From Myroides oncorhynchi (GTDB lineage: Bacteria > Bacteroidota > Bacteroidia > Flavobacteriales > Flavobacteriaceae): a DNA stretch of 64,000 bases. Of the stretch, positions 55,658 to 64,000 are shown in pieces. The notes beneath the pieces are model-generated. The model saw nothing but the letters and a program-made list of their open reading frames with translations, did no database searches and had not been told where the DNA came from. A program made the position numbers and the translations under genes. Within the stretch, counting starts at the first letter, position 1. Every line of letters starts with the position of its first letter. The DNA lies in NCBI RefSeq assembly GCF_020905415.1, contig NZ_JAJJMP010000001.1:3173501-3237500 (forward strand). The letters run 5' to 3'.

Positions 55658-55693
55658 AGCCTGTATTATGTGGTAACACAGGCTTTGAGTTTT
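55655..55693 (+). terminator. terminator after hypothetical gene
   Basis: AAAGCCTGT/ACAGGCTTT stem then GAGTTTTT. Confidence 0.65.
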
Positions 55694-55710
55694 TAAAGAA
55701 GATATTTGGG

Positions 55711-56460
55711 CTATAGTAAAGTCATGTGTTTTGAGGCAGTAGATAATTGCTGATATTCCTCTACTAATTTATCAAGAAACGTAAATAAAGCCCAATTCAT
55801 CGTGGTATAGTCAAAAGCTTTCATTTCTTGTGGTGTTTGAACATAAGGTTTATGTGCATTTTCTTGGAGAACTTTACTCTCATTTAGAATTAGAAGTTCA
55901 ATAACTTCGGGGGTAAACTCTAGATGACATTGAAATCCATATACTAAATTAGTGTATTCTATTATTTGTCTTGGACATCCTGCGCTTGTAGCGATTACTT
56001 TAGCATCTGGTGTTAAGCCAGGCATATCATTATGCCAATGGCCTACATCTAGTGTATCGCCGAAGTGTTTAAACTTGGAATGCTGTCTACCTATTTCAGT
56101 TAATAGAATGGGAAATACACCTATTTCTTGCTCAGGGCTGTGGCTAAAGGCATTGCATAATGCCTCTGCTATAAGTTGTGCGCCTAAGCAGACTCCTATA
56201 ACAGCCTTATTTGCGTTAATACACTTTAAGATTAATTCTTTTTCTTTCTGAGCATTGAAGTAAGGGCATTCTTTTACTGTTGTAATGGGATCTTGAGGAC
56301 CACCTAATACAATTAATAAGTCAATATGTTCTGCTGAGGCAGGTAGTGTATTGTATTCATATATTTTAGTCATACTGACACTATATCCTTTTTTAATTAC
56401 CCAATCTAAATATGCTCCTGGAGCTTCAAATTCCTCGTGTATTACAAAGTGTACATGCAT
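55711..56460 (-). CDS. class I glutamine amidotransferase-like protein
   Basis: 249 residues from the ATG at 56460 (MHVHFVIHEEFEAPG fits the family's start; the ATG at 56487 adds MPTTKQRKT). It has the GMP-synthase-like glutaminase triad Cys91 in IGVCLGAQL, His179 and Glu181 in GFQCHLEF. LLIVLGGPQDP before it is the usual entry loop. The family hydrolyses gamma-glutamyl amides or gamma-glutamylated compounds; substrate here unknown. It is alone. Confidence 0.88.
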   Translation of the reverse strand: MHVHFVIHEEFEAPGAYLDWVIKKGYSVSMTKIYEYNTLPASAEHIDLLIVLGGPQDPITTVKECPYFNAQKEKELILKCINANKAVIGVCLGAQLIAEALCNAFSHSPEQEIGVFPILLTEIGRQHSKFKHFGDTLDVGHWHNDMPGLTPDAKVIATSAGCPRQIIEYTNLVYGFQCHLEFTPEVIELLILNESKVLQENAHKPYVQTPQEMKAFDYTTMNWALFTFLDKLVEEYQQLSTASKHMTLL

Positions 56461-56698
56461 TGTTTTTCGTTGTTTTGTTGTGGGCAAAGGTAAAAGCCTA
56501 TCTAAATAGCATCATAGTCCAGAATAGTTAAAACTACCTAGTCCAAGCTTTTATAAGTAAAGAATAAAATGTAATTGTTAAAAATAATTAAATAAATGTA
56601 TTTACTAATTAAATAGTGATTAGTATTTAAAAATAGTTGTGTATAAAAGTATAAAATAAAAGATAAGTAGTATTATTAATAGCCTGCGTGCTGTTTTA

Positions 56699-56730
56699 TT
56701 GTGTTTTTGACAATACTTAATGTAGTTTTG
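56699..56730 (+). promoter_or_regulatory. candidate promoter of the OmpA-family gene
   Basis: Exact -7 TAGTTTTG at 56723-56730 and a TTG at 56699-56701, 21 bases apart. The -7 box lies inside the longer 5' frame starting at 56701, which supports the start at 56767. Confidence 0.5.
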
Positions 56731-56766
56731 TATGAAGTGATTAACCCCACATTCGCAATCAAAAGT

Positions 56767-58734
56767 ATGAGAAAACAATTACTAAAAACAAGTTTACTAA
56801 GTCTCTTCTTATTAGCCTTAGGTACTGATGTACAGGCACAACGTGTATCTGAGAAGAAAGCTGATAAAGAGTATGAAAAATTAGCTTACATTGATGCTAT
56901 TAAGATATATGAACGCATGGCTAAAAATGGATATATCAATGGAGATATATTAATGAAGTTAGGAGATTCTTACTATTTTAATGGAAAACTTCTTGATGCT
57001 AATAAATGGTATGGAGAATTGTTTAATGGGAAGTATGATGATAAGGGAACGGTAATCATTCCTTCAGAATATTACTATCGATATGCACAAACATTAAAAG
57101 CAGCAGAGCAATATGAGCAGTCAACTAAAGTAATGGAGCAATTCGTTAAATTAGAAAAAGATGACTCTAGAGCTCAACTGTATGCTGCAAATAAAGATTA
57201 CTTAAATAGTATTGAGGATAAAACATCTCGCTATAATTTAAAACACGCTTCTATTAATAGTGCTTATTCTGATTATGGCGCGGCTGTGATAGGAGATCAA
57301 CTGATATTCACATCTGCTCGCCCTGAGGCAAAGTTATCTAGTAAGAAATTACACGAATGGACTAATGAGAGTTTTACAACTTTATATAGTAGTACTATTT
57401 TACCAGATGGTAAAATGGGTGAACCTGTGGTTTATGCCCCTGAGTTGAGTTCTAAAGTGAATGATGCTACAGCAGTATTTACTAAAGATGGTAAGACGAT
57501 GTACTTTACTAGAAACAATTCTAACTTAAAGGGAAAACGCAAGAACAATAAAAAGAATTCTTCTTTATTAAAAATATTCAGTGCTACAAAACAAGCTAAT
57601 GGCAAATGGGGAGATGTTAGAGAATTGCCTATTAACTCTGATAATTTTAATACTGCTCACCCAGCATTAACACCTGATGATGGATGGTTATACTTCTCAT
57701 CAGATAGAGAAGATAACCAGGGACAATCTGATATTTACAGAGTAGCGCTTTATCCTAATCACGTATATGGAGGAGTAGAGAATATCGGCAAAAAGGTAAA
57801 TACAGCAGGTAGAGAGACTTTCCCATTTATATCATCAGATAACTATTTATTCTTTGCTTCAGATGGGCATCCTGGACTAGGAGGATTAGACATCTTCACA
57901 GCTAAGATAGACCGCAATGGAACTATCGGAGAAGTGACTAATATAGGTGCTCCGATTAACAGTCCATTTGACGACTTCTCAATTTATATCAATAGAGAAT
58001 CAAAGTCGGGGTTTGTTAGTTCTAATAGAGCAGAAGGATTAGGAGGAGATGATATTTATTCATTTATAGAAAAATCTTGTTTACAGCATATCGTAGGAAC
58101 GGTATATGATATTAAAACACAGAAGGGGATTCCTAATGCTACTGTAGTAATTTCTGATGCGCTATATGAGAAGTCAAAGACTATACAAACTGATGATCAA
58201 GGGAATTATAGCTCGGAGACTCTAGATTGTGATCATAAATATAGAGTGAAAGCTGAGGCTCCTTCATATAGTACTGTAGAATTGGTATTTGCTTTAGAAG
58301 ACATTACAGGGGATAAAAAAGTAAACATAGGATTAGACAAATCATACGAAACAGTAGGAGTAAACGATGACTTGTTTAAGAAACTGAAGTTACAACCAAT
58401 ATACTTTAACTTTGACAAATCATTTATCCGTCCAGATGCTTCGATTGAATTAATGAAAGTAGTCGAGGTAATGAGAGAATACCCAACGATGAAGATAGAT
58501 GTACGTTCACATACAGATAGTAGAGGTAATGATAATTATAACCTTGCACTATCTGATAGACGTGTGAAAGCAACTATCCAATGGATGATCTCACAAGGTA
58601 TAGAACCAAGTAGATTAACAGGTAGAGGATATGGAGAATCTCAACTTCAAAACAGATGTGCTAACGGCGTACCGTGTAGCGAAGTAGATCACCAACTAAA
58701 CAGACGTAGTGAATTTATCATAACAGAAATGTAA
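56767..58734 (+). CDS. OmpA-family protein of the PorE-like layout
   Basis: 655 residues from 56767; the 22 residues from 56701 overlap the promoter. The signal peptide ends near VQAQ. Residues about 25-140 form TPR-like repeats (YLNSI, LKAAEQYEQ), 150-450 a PD40/WD40-like propeller with several LFFASD/LYFSSD repeats, 455-540 a carboxypeptidase-regulatory-like domain, and 545-655 an OmpA peptidoglycan-binding domain (YFNFDKSFIRPDASIE, SHTDSRGNDNYNLALSDRR). The order is that of PorE, a peptidoglycan-anchored component of type IX secretion, but many flavobacterial paralogues share it and no PorP/SprF partner is adjacent. Monocistronic with a terminator. Confidence 0.9.
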   Translation: MRKQLLKTSLLSLFLLALGTDVQAQRVSEKKADKEYEKLAYIDAIKIYERMAKNGYINGDILMKLGDSYYFNGKLLDANKWYGELFNGKYDDKGTVIIPSEYYYRYAQTLKAAEQYEQSTKVMEQFVKLEKDDSRAQLYAANKDYLNSIEDKTSRYNLKHASINSAYSDYGAAVIGDQLIFTSARPEAKLSSKKLHEWTNESFTTLYSSTILPDGKMGEPVVYAPELSSKVNDATAVFTKDGKTMYFTRNNSNLKGKRKNNKKNSSLLKIFSATKQANGKWGDVRELPINSDNFNTAHPALTPDDGWLYFSSDREDNQGQSDIYRVALYPNHVYGGVENIGKKVNTAGRETFPFISSDNYLFFASDGHPGLGGLDIFTAKIDRNGTIGEVTNIGAPINSPFDDFSIYINRESKSGFVSSNRAEGLGGDDIYSFIEKSCLQHIVGTVYDIKTQKGIPNATVVISDALYEKSKTIQTDDQGNYSSETLDCDHKYRVKAEAPSYSTVELVFALEDITGDKKVNIGLDKSYETVGVNDDLFKKLKLQPIYFNFDKSFIRPDASIELMKVVEVMREYPTMKIDVRSHTDSRGNDNYNLALSDRRVKATIQWMISQGIEPSRLTGRGYGESQLQNRCANGVPCSEVDHQLNRRSEFIITEM

Positions 58735-58735
58735 C

Positions 58736-58762
58736 AAAAAAGAGGCTTTCGCCTCTTTTTTT
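58736..58762 (+). terminator. rho-independent terminator after OmpA-family gene
   Basis: AAAGAGGC/GCCTCTTT stem, TTTC loop, T run. Confidence 0.85.
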
Positions 58763-58763
58763 A

Positions 58764-58925
58764 ATTACGAATTATTTGCCCTACGGGCAATATGTACATA
58801 CCATACCACAATCATTATCCGCAATCGTAGGGATGTATGTAATACATCCACATAAAACATCAAATGATGTTTTCTCTACATGTGTGGTATAATGTATTAG
58901 GTGATATGTATTTGCCCTTCTTCTC
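58764..58925. repeat. hairpin-rich intergenic element, copy 3
   Basis: Starts ATTACGAATTATTTGCCCTACGGGCAAT (hairpin GCCCTACGGGC), followed by TACATACCATACCACA near 58795 and its inverted match TGTGTGGTATAATGTA near 58880-58897, enclosing a GGATGTATGTAATACATCC hairpin and ACATCAAATGATGT. Related in design to 1752-1871 and 8323-8400. Confidence 0.45.
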
Positions 58926-59031
58926 TTAGCTTATTTGCTCATTGTGTACCAAAATAACTTGACTGATATTAAGAATAATCAACTTTTAAATGTAAAGTAA
59001 ACACTGTTCACTGTCAAATATAATTTTCTAA

Positions 59032-60021
59032 TTATAGTATTTCTCTTCTTAAGTCCTCTGCTGATTTAGGAGATAATGCTCCTAATGGAATATCATATAC
59101 CGTTACAGCACCTGTCTGTCCTTGAGCTGCTAATTTATATACTGCACGTGAGAATGCAACCAATACACTAGCTGTAAATTCAGGATTGCTCTCTAGGGCA
59201 AGACCGAACTCTATATTCTGTTTCGTATCAGTACCTGTGATTCCAGATCTGAATACCTTACCACCGTGAGGCATTGCACTGTGATTAGCCTTTAATTCCT
59301 CTTCAGAGATAAAGTGAACAGTAGTATTGTAATCCGCGAAATAGTTAGGCATCGTCTTGATAGTAGATTCTATAATCGCTGTATTAGCGCCCTCTTCAGG
59401 CACCACATAACAAATACGCTCGTGCTTCTCAGCTGTTGTTAACACAGGATTCTCTCCTTGGCGAACACGCTCAAGTGCTGATTCGATAGGAATAGTGTAC
59501 TGAACACCACCTTTAACGCCATCTATACGTCTAATCGCATCAGAATGCCCTTGACTAAGTCCTTTTCCCCAGAATGTATATGTTTCGCCCTGTGGTAAGA
59601 TACTCTCTCCTAATAAGCGAAGCATAGAGAACAGTCCTGGATCCCATCCTGTAGAGATAAGACTTAAAGTATTATGCTCTCTAGCAGACTTATTCACTGT
59701 GTGGAAATACTCAGGTATCTTAGCATGTGTATCAAAACTATCCACAGTGTTAAACCATTGAGAGATATAAGGTACCTGCTCAGGTAAGTCAGTAGAAGAC
59801 CCACCACAGATGATCATTACATCTACGATAGCTCTATAATCTGTTATTTCGTCTATATGCACCACCTTAGTTTTTGTCTCTAAGTCTTGAGGGTTTCTTC
59901 TAGTGAAAATAGCGATTAGTTCTAAATCAGGGTTTTGGCGAATAGCTAGTTCAACTCCTTTACCTAAATTTCCATAACCTACAATACCTATTTTGATTGT
60001 ATTGTTACTGTCCGTATTCAT
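59032..60021 (-). CDS. ddh: meso-diaminopimelate D-dehydrogenase
   Basis: 329 residues. Rossmann start IKIGIVGYGNLGKGVELAIRQN, IICGGSSTDLPEQ, VDSFDTHAKIPEYF, LISTGWDPGLFSMLR and GKGLSQGHSDAIRR are family signatures. The enzyme forms meso-diaminopimelate from tetrahydrodipicolinate, ammonia and NADPH in one step, serving lysine and peptidoglycan synthesis. The presence of this shortcut is common in Flavobacteriia. Monocistronic; the upstream 630 bases hold a dispersed repeat and no further gene. Confidence 0.94.
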   Translation of the reverse strand: MNTDSNNTIKIGIVGYGNLGKGVELAIRQNPDLELIAIFTRRNPQDLETKTKVVHIDEITDYRAIVDVMIICGGSSTDLPEQVPYISQWFNTVDSFDTHAKIPEYFHTVNKSAREHNTLSLISTGWDPGLFSMLRLLGESILPQGETYTFWGKGLSQGHSDAIRRIDGVKGGVQYTIPIESALERVRQGENPVLTTAEKHERICYVVPEEGANTAIIESTIKTMPNYFADYNTTVHFISEEELKANHSAMPHGGKVFRSGITGTDTKQNIEFGLALESNPEFTASVLVAFSRAVYKLAAQGQTGAVTVYDIPLGALSPKSAEDLRREIL

Positions 60022-60169
60022 ATGTTTATTATTGTTTTAAAAAGTGTGTCATCCCCTGTGAATTGGGAGGATATGTATAAACGGGCTAATTTAACCAAAA
60101 CTTTAGACTTACTGTATAATAAATAAATTATCCGAATTAGGTTAACACATCTTTTCTCAGGTATTATAC

Positions 60170-60480
60170 CCAAAGTCATTAACCATATCCCGCAAGTCAA
60201 TTTTGCGGGATGTATTTGCTCTTGCGCCATCTGCTTTATCCATTAAAAAGCCCATTGGACTTTTTTTAACGCTTTGTCCTACCTGTACTATTGCGGAAGT
60301 GGTTGATGGTTAGAATTCCTCGACAGCGCAGTATTGTGGATATTGATTGCATTCTATAATGCGCAATCATACCTTACATAGAAAGTCAATGCAGAGGCGC
60401 AATATTTTGCGTCTCCACAAACTGAATAACGCCCTGTCGGCACGCAACGGTAGGGGTGTATAGTGATACACCCGCATAAA
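60170..60480. repeat. dispersed intergenic repeat, degenerate copy 3, with several hairpins
   Basis: The core at 60206-60296 shares GCGCCATCTGC-TTTATCC, CCATTGGACTTTTTTTAAC and GTCCTACCTGTACT with copies at 4311 and 17018. Extra hairpins are ATCCCGCAA/TTGCGGGAT (60187-60211), GAGGCGCAA/TTGCGTCTC (60394-60415) and GGGTGTATAGTGATACACCC (60457-60477). CCCTGTCGGCA at 60432 matches CTCTGTCGGCA at 4210. No gene is supported in this gap. Confidence 0.55.
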
Positions 60481-60652
60481 TATCGTTAGGTATTTTCATT
60501 AATAATATATTGGGGGTATTTACATGAAGTCAGTAAAACAAGTAATGACTTAAATCACTTTATAAAACACCATTTTCCTTACCTTAGCAACTTAGTCTTT
60601 AATTCAAAAATTCTATTTATCTCTTATTCTGGATTTATAATAACACAACACT

Positions 60653-61579
60653 ATGGAAGATGCGCATATCGTAATTGATCGTATATATAATTACTTGGAT
60701 AAATATGGCTTAAAAACCAATACGAAGACTTTAGAGGAGTTTATTGCTTATGTTGAAGGACAGTGGGCTATAGCTGATGATCGTAAATACTGTATATACA
60801 ATGCCTCTATTATTATAGGGCGTATGACTAATGAGTATATTGGCTTAAAGCAATTTGATAAGATGATATTTTGGTTAGATGAGGATGATAAACATATTAA
60901 TCGAGATAGAAATCCTGAGTATGTACGCAATTATTATAAAGGACAGTGTTGCTTAGAATGTGGAAATGAGCAGGAAGCATTGCGTTATCTGAATTTGTGT
61001 TATGCTGTAGAACCTGATTATATCTTTACTAGAGCTCCGTTTTGTTACGAGTTTTTTAATCAACATTTAGAAACACCTAGAGAGTTGCTTGTGAATGAGG
61101 ATTATGATGATGAGATCGAGGTAGAGTGTGAGTTCGAATTGCCATTATGGGCAGCATTCTTTAAGATGGAAAATAATATTCGATGCAAGGTATTATTGGA
61201 TTATCTAGAGGATGAGGTAGATCAAGAGGGGGCAGAGGCATTAATGGATCGCATTTTAGCCAATATACAAGCGAACGAGCAGGCTATCTTAGAGGAGTTA
61301 TTAGCTAAGTTAGTCATTAAGTATAGAGAATGGCAACCGAGATATGATTATAGCCAAGAGGATAAAGCATCTTTTATGCCTGATGTTACTGATGTAGAAC
61401 AGTTCGGTATGTTGATTACACCACTGGTTATTTACATTATTCCAGAGTCATTAGAAGATACACCTTCTGTGGGATATTTGTTTAATTGCTCTTGGGATAG
61501 TGAACATGCACTAGGATTTATGACTTTAAATGATCAGGTGACCTCAATAGGTGGTGCAGATAATGCTTTTTGTTTATAA
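60653..61579 (+). CDS. TPR-like protein with DUF6985-like C-terminus
   Basis: 308 residues, no signal peptide. The N-terminal 150 residues resemble helical repeats with a CCLECGNEQEALRYLNLCY segment typical of TPRs. The C-terminal about 130 residues, ending ITPLVIYIIPESLEDTPSVGYLFNCSWDSEHALG...VTSIGGADNAFCL, look like DUF6985-type domains found alone in other bacteria; both assignments are tentative. Function unknown. It is followed by a long hairpin. Confidence 0.6.
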   Translation: MEDAHIVIDRIYNYLDKYGLKTNTKTLEEFIAYVEGQWAIADDRKYCIYNASIIIGRMTNEYIGLKQFDKMIFWLDEDDKHINRDRNPEYVRNYYKGQCCLECGNEQEALRYLNLCYAVEPDYIFTRAPFCYEFFNQHLETPRELLVNEDYDDEIEVECEFELPLWAAFFKMENNIRCKVLLDYLEDEVDQEGAEALMDRILANIQANEQAILEELLAKLVIKYREWQPRYDYSQEDKASFMPDVTDVEQFGMLITPLVIYIIPESLEDTPSVGYLFNCSWDSEHALGFMTLNDQVTSIGGADNAFCL

Positions 61580-61608
61580 TATATTTTAGATTTTTCTGGG
61601 AGACATTG

Positions 61609-61655
61609 ATATACCCGCTGTGTGAAGTTGAGAAACTTCGTACAGTGGGTATATT
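61609..61655 (+). terminator. long hairpin after DUF6985-like gene
   Basis: ATATACCC.CTGT..GAAGTT and complement with a GAGA loop; the following TTGTTTATAG is only moderately T-rich, so it may be a terminator or a structured element. Confidence 0.5.
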
Positions 61656-61765
61656 GTTTATAGGGATGTCTTTGTATTAGTCTTTACATTAAAGATACAA
61701 TTCGTTTAAGTTAGGAGGTAGGAATGGTTGAATTGTTAAAGCTTTAATAATTTGTTAGTAATGAT

Positions 61766-61791
61766 TTGCTTAAATAGGGAGGGTAAGTTTG
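61766..61791 (+). promoter_or_regulatory. candidate promoter of the PhoX-type gene
   Basis: Exact -7 TAAGTTTG at 61784-61791 with TTG 15 bases further upstream, slightly short of the usual spacing; 22 bases before the ATG. Confidence 0.35.
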
Positions 61792-61813
61792 CATTAACAA
61801 AAAATATAAACTA

Positions 61814-63304
61814 ATGAAAATTAACTACAAACTACCTACTTGGGTTTTAGGTCTTATTATGACTGCCTCAGTTGTAGGATGCAATGACGACAACTCAATT
61901 GACAATGGAGGAGACGGTAACAAAGGCGACAAAATTGAATTAAAGAATCATTCAAAGACACCAGCATTTGTATATGCTATGCCTGGTTTTGAAAAATTAG
62001 AGATATTCTCTCTTATCTCAAGTGAAGATAAGTTAAGTGAATCACCTGATTTTGTCTTCGGAGGACAACCTGATGGAGCTGGTTTTATGAAAAATCCAAA
62101 AGGAGAAGGGTTTTTAATGATTACGAATCACGAGATTATGCAATCTGTGTCTCGTGTGACATTAGATAAGAATTTTAAACCTGTAAAAGGAGAATATATT
62201 GTAGATGGTATAGGGGGAATCACAAGGTTATGCTCGGCGACACTTGCTAAACCTGAGATTCACGGATTTGGACCTGTATTTTTAACAGCAGGAGAATCTG
62301 GACAAGAGAGTATGGTACATGCAGTAGATCCATTAGGGTCAACAGATCTTAAGTCTAATACAGATCGCGTATTGCCTGCATTAGGTAAAGCAAGTATGGA
62401 GAATGCTGTGCCATTGCCATCAGATGTGTCTAATGGAAAGACTATTATCTTAATCGGAGAAGATCAAGGGTATAGTTCAAGTCATCAGAGTGCTGGACAG
62501 TTGATTATGTATGTAGGAAATAAAGGAGATCTTACTGGAGGTAAACTATATGCGTTAAAACGCAAGACTGGTGGGTATACTGAAATGGATATGGAGAAAG
62601 GGAAAGAATATGATGTAGAGTTCGTAGAGATACCTGGTGCTAAAGATATGACAGGAGCACAAATCAATCAAAAGAACATGGATTTAGGTGTAATTCGCTT
62701 TTCTCGTGTAGAGGATGTGGATTACAGAAAAGGAGCAGGTAAAGGGAATGAAGTTTACTTCACAGCAACAGGTCAAGCAAGTGGTGGTAATCCTGTAAAA
62801 GGATATACAATGTGGGGACGTGTGTATAAACTAGTAATGGATAAGAATGGCATGATGACTGGTAAACTTTCTGTGGCAGCTGAGGGAGATAGTAAGCCAG
62901 GTAGAGATTTAATCAACCCAGACAACTTATGTGTAACAGAGAACTATGTATATATCCAAGAAGATGGTGACTCATACTACACTGATGCGAAACATGACTC
63001 GTATATCTGGCAATACAAGATGGCTGATGGATCATATAAACCATGGTTAAATATGAAACACAACCGCGAAGATGCTGAATGGCAAAAGAATTACAATCAA
63101 TCAGGAAACTTACAGAAGTTTGGTTCTTGGGAATTTGGAGCAATGGAAGATATCTCTGATTTAGTGGGTATTCCGAATACATTCTCTGTAAATATTCACT
63201 CTCACACTTGGCAAAAATCAGAATTTGCTAATGCTGATAAAGCAGGAGTAAATAAGAATAAAGAAGGAGGTCAAGTAGTGATTATCCGCAATGTAGAAAG
63301 ATAG
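61814..63304 (+). CDS. PhoX-type (DUF839) phosphatase-like lipoprotein
   Basis: 496 residues; lipoprotein signal with Cys23 in SVVGCNDD followed by an acidic/Gly linker that favours surface export in Bacteroidota. The body is a beta-propeller of the PhoX/DUF839 kind: FLMITNHEIM, ICSATLAKPEIHGFGPVFLTAGE region, GEDQG, RFSRVEDVDYR, KPGRDLINPDNLCV and MEDIS near the end. PhoX is a calcium/iron-dependent alkaline phosphatase; whether this protein keeps the full metal site cannot be judged by eye. It may share a transcript with the following cytochrome-c-peroxidase-like gene, with a terminator between them. Confidence 0.82.
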   Translation: MKINYKLPTWVLGLIMTASVVGCNDDNSIDNGGDGNKGDKIELKNHSKTPAFVYAMPGFEKLEIFSLISSEDKLSESPDFVFGGQPDGAGFMKNPKGEGFLMITNHEIMQSVSRVTLDKNFKPVKGEYIVDGIGGITRLCSATLAKPEIHGFGPVFLTAGESGQESMVHAVDPLGSTDLKSNTDRVLPALGKASMENAVPLPSDVSNGKTIILIGEDQGYSSSHQSAGQLIMYVGNKGDLTGGKLYALKRKTGGYTEMDMEKGKEYDVEFVEIPGAKDMTGAQINQKNMDLGVIRFSRVEDVDYRKGAGKGNEVYFTATGQASGGNPVKGYTMWGRVYKLVMDKNGMMTGKLSVAAEGDSKPGRDLINPDNLCVTENYVYIQEDGDSYYTDAKHDSYIWQYKMADGSYKPWLNMKHNREDAEWQKNYNQSGNLQKFGSWEFGAMEDISDLVGIPNTFSVNIHSHTWQKSEFANADKAGVNKNKEGGQVVIIRNVER

Positions 63305-63325
63305 ATTAGAATATAGTGTTTTGTA

Positions 63326-63368
63326 ACCTCTGGTGGTGTAGTTAATATACTGCTGGAGGTCTTTTTTT
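63326..63368 (+). terminator. terminator between PhoX-type gene and next gene
   Basis: ACCTC...GTGTA/TATAC...GAGGT interrupted stem followed by CTTTTTTT, ending exactly where the next gene's ATG (63369) begins. Confidence 0.65.
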
Positions 63369-63374
63369 ATGCCT

Positions 63375-64000
63375 ATGAAGATTTTAAAATATATATCTGT
63401 ATTTGTATTGACCTTGAGTATATTAAGTTGTGCAAACAAAGAGAATAAATATGAAGATATAACGTATAACAACTACTTATTAACTAAAGTAGATAGTCTA
63501 GAGTCCAAAGTAGATCAATTAGTTGAATCTGTAAGTACAGAAAAAGATAGTACATCTGTGCGAACAGCATTTGTCAATAGCAGATTAGCATATAAAGAGA
63601 TAGAATGGGCTGTATCATACTTTTTACCTCATACTAGTAAGGCGATTAATGGTCCTGCTTTAGATCAATTAGATTTAGATGAGAATAAATTTATCCCTGC
63701 AGAGGGATTTCAGGTGGTAGAAGAGTTTCTTTATCCAATATATGACACGACAAGTAGAGAGGACTTACTATTAGAGGTAAAAAGGTTAAAGAGCTTTGTA
63801 CACGCAATGAGAAAGAACTTTGAGGTTATTACTATTTCGGAAGCCCTAGTTTTAGAAGCCTTAAAGATGGAGGTTTTTCAGATTACAGCTTTGGGCATTA
63901 CAGGATTTGATACACCAGCGAGTAAATTGCAATTCGTAGAAGCTACAGCTAGTTTAAAAGGAGTTAAGCAGGCTCTTTTATTAAATAAAACTTGGGCTGA
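63375..64000 (+). CDS. cytochrome-c-peroxidase-like lipoprotein, 3' end outside window
   Basis: Open to the right edge; over 200 residues visible. The lipoprotein signal MKILKYISVFVLTLSILSCANK starts at 63375 (an ATG at 63369 adds MP and abuts a terminator T run). The visible part is a helical domain: FVNSRLAYKEIEWAVSYFLPHTSKAINGPALDQL and FIPAEGFQVVEEFLYPIY resemble the N-terminal region of Bacteroidota di-haem cytochrome-c peroxidases. The haem motifs are beyond the edge, so the call is provisional. Confidence 0.6.
   Translation, partial: MKILKYISVFVLTLSILSCANKENKYEDITYNNYLLTKVDSLESKVDQLVESVSTEKDSTSVRTAFVNSRLAYKEIEWAVSYFLPHTSKAINGPALDQLDLDENKFIPAEGFQVVEEFLYPIYDTTSREDLLLEVKRLKSFVHAMRKNFEVITISEALVLEALKMEVFQITALGITGFDTPASKLQFVEATASLKGVKQALLLNKTWA

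Noticed and set aside
60018..60230. 70-codon frame overlapping the ddh start
   Set aside because: It lies in a palindromic repeat region, overlaps ddh and has a cysteine/arginine-rich composition unlike the real genes.
1..64000. tRNA or rRNA genes
   Set aside because: I looked for T-loop GGTTCGAAT-type signatures and conserved rRNA stretches and found none outside coding context.

Overview
The window reads as a 64 kb chromosomal segment of a low-GC member of the Bacteroidota, most likely Flavobacteriaceae. Supporting signs are a SusC/SusD pair, AraC-type regulators with Reg_prop propellers, OmpA proteins with PD40 and carboxypeptidase-regulatory-like domains, meso-diaminopimelate dehydrogenase, several TAnnTTTG-type -7 promoter boxes, and few Shine-Dalgarno sequences. 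Myroides is my best guess at genus, but that is an inference from overall content and was not tested. No tRNA, rRNA, CRISPR array, insertion sequence or prophage was recognised.

Layout. 1-1746: LytS/LytTR two-component pair, cut by the left edge. 2212-4148: PaaI-type thioesterase and a deoxyhypusine-synthase-like enzyme. 4570-16779: the most distinctive locus. It holds a 1250-residue hybrid-type regulator whose kinase and receiver modules have both lost their phosphorylation residues, then SusC, SusD, a secreted phosphodiesterase/alkaline-phosphatase fusion and a secreted metallophosphatase. Together these suggest outer-membrane uptake and dephosphorylation of a phosphodiester substrate. 17775-26646: S41 protease, fatty-acid-hydroxylase-like protein, secreted protein of unknown function, Xaa-Pro aminopeptidase, AraC-like regulator, GNAT and aroC. 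26754-31124 (minus): hutI and hutG joined to an OmpR-type two-component pair. 31203-32877: corA and a membrane partner. 32878-33835: no protein gene, but a good candidate for a structured non-coding RNA on the minus strand.

33836-43028: metabolic and housekeeping genes (LLM flavin oxidoreductase, MocR regulator, purC, tatA, ornithine/alanine-racemase-like enzyme, GNATs, spermidine-synthase-like protein). 43314-45281: an XRE regulator and a divergent M14 carboxypeptidase separated by about 300 bases that carry at least eight copies of a TGTTTACAnnTGTAAA-like palindrome, an unusually dense operator array. 45370-49612: Lrp-type regulator, YdjM-like membrane protein, HTH protein and kynureninase. 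49716-53291: a run of small accessory proteins, including a decayed SUKH (SMI1/KNR4) immunity-like gene and a second decayed gene, followed by a SemiSWEET. 53388-64000: MFS transporter, glutamine amidotransferase, PorE-like OmpA protein, ddh, a DUF6985-like protein, a PhoX-type lipoprotein and the start of a cytochrome-c-peroxidase-like lipoprotein cut by the right edge.

Three intergenic stretches (about 4.2-4.4, 17.0-17.1 and 60.2-60.5 kb) share a dispersed repeat. Another group of hairpin-rich intergenic elements lies at about 1.75, 8.3 and 58.8 kb. Most convergent gene ends share clear bidirectional rho-independent terminators. The strongest candidates for something undescribed are the XRE/M14 operator array, the phosphorelay-dead regulator driving a phosphatase SusCD locus, and the bistable-looking RNA at 33.2-33.4 kb.
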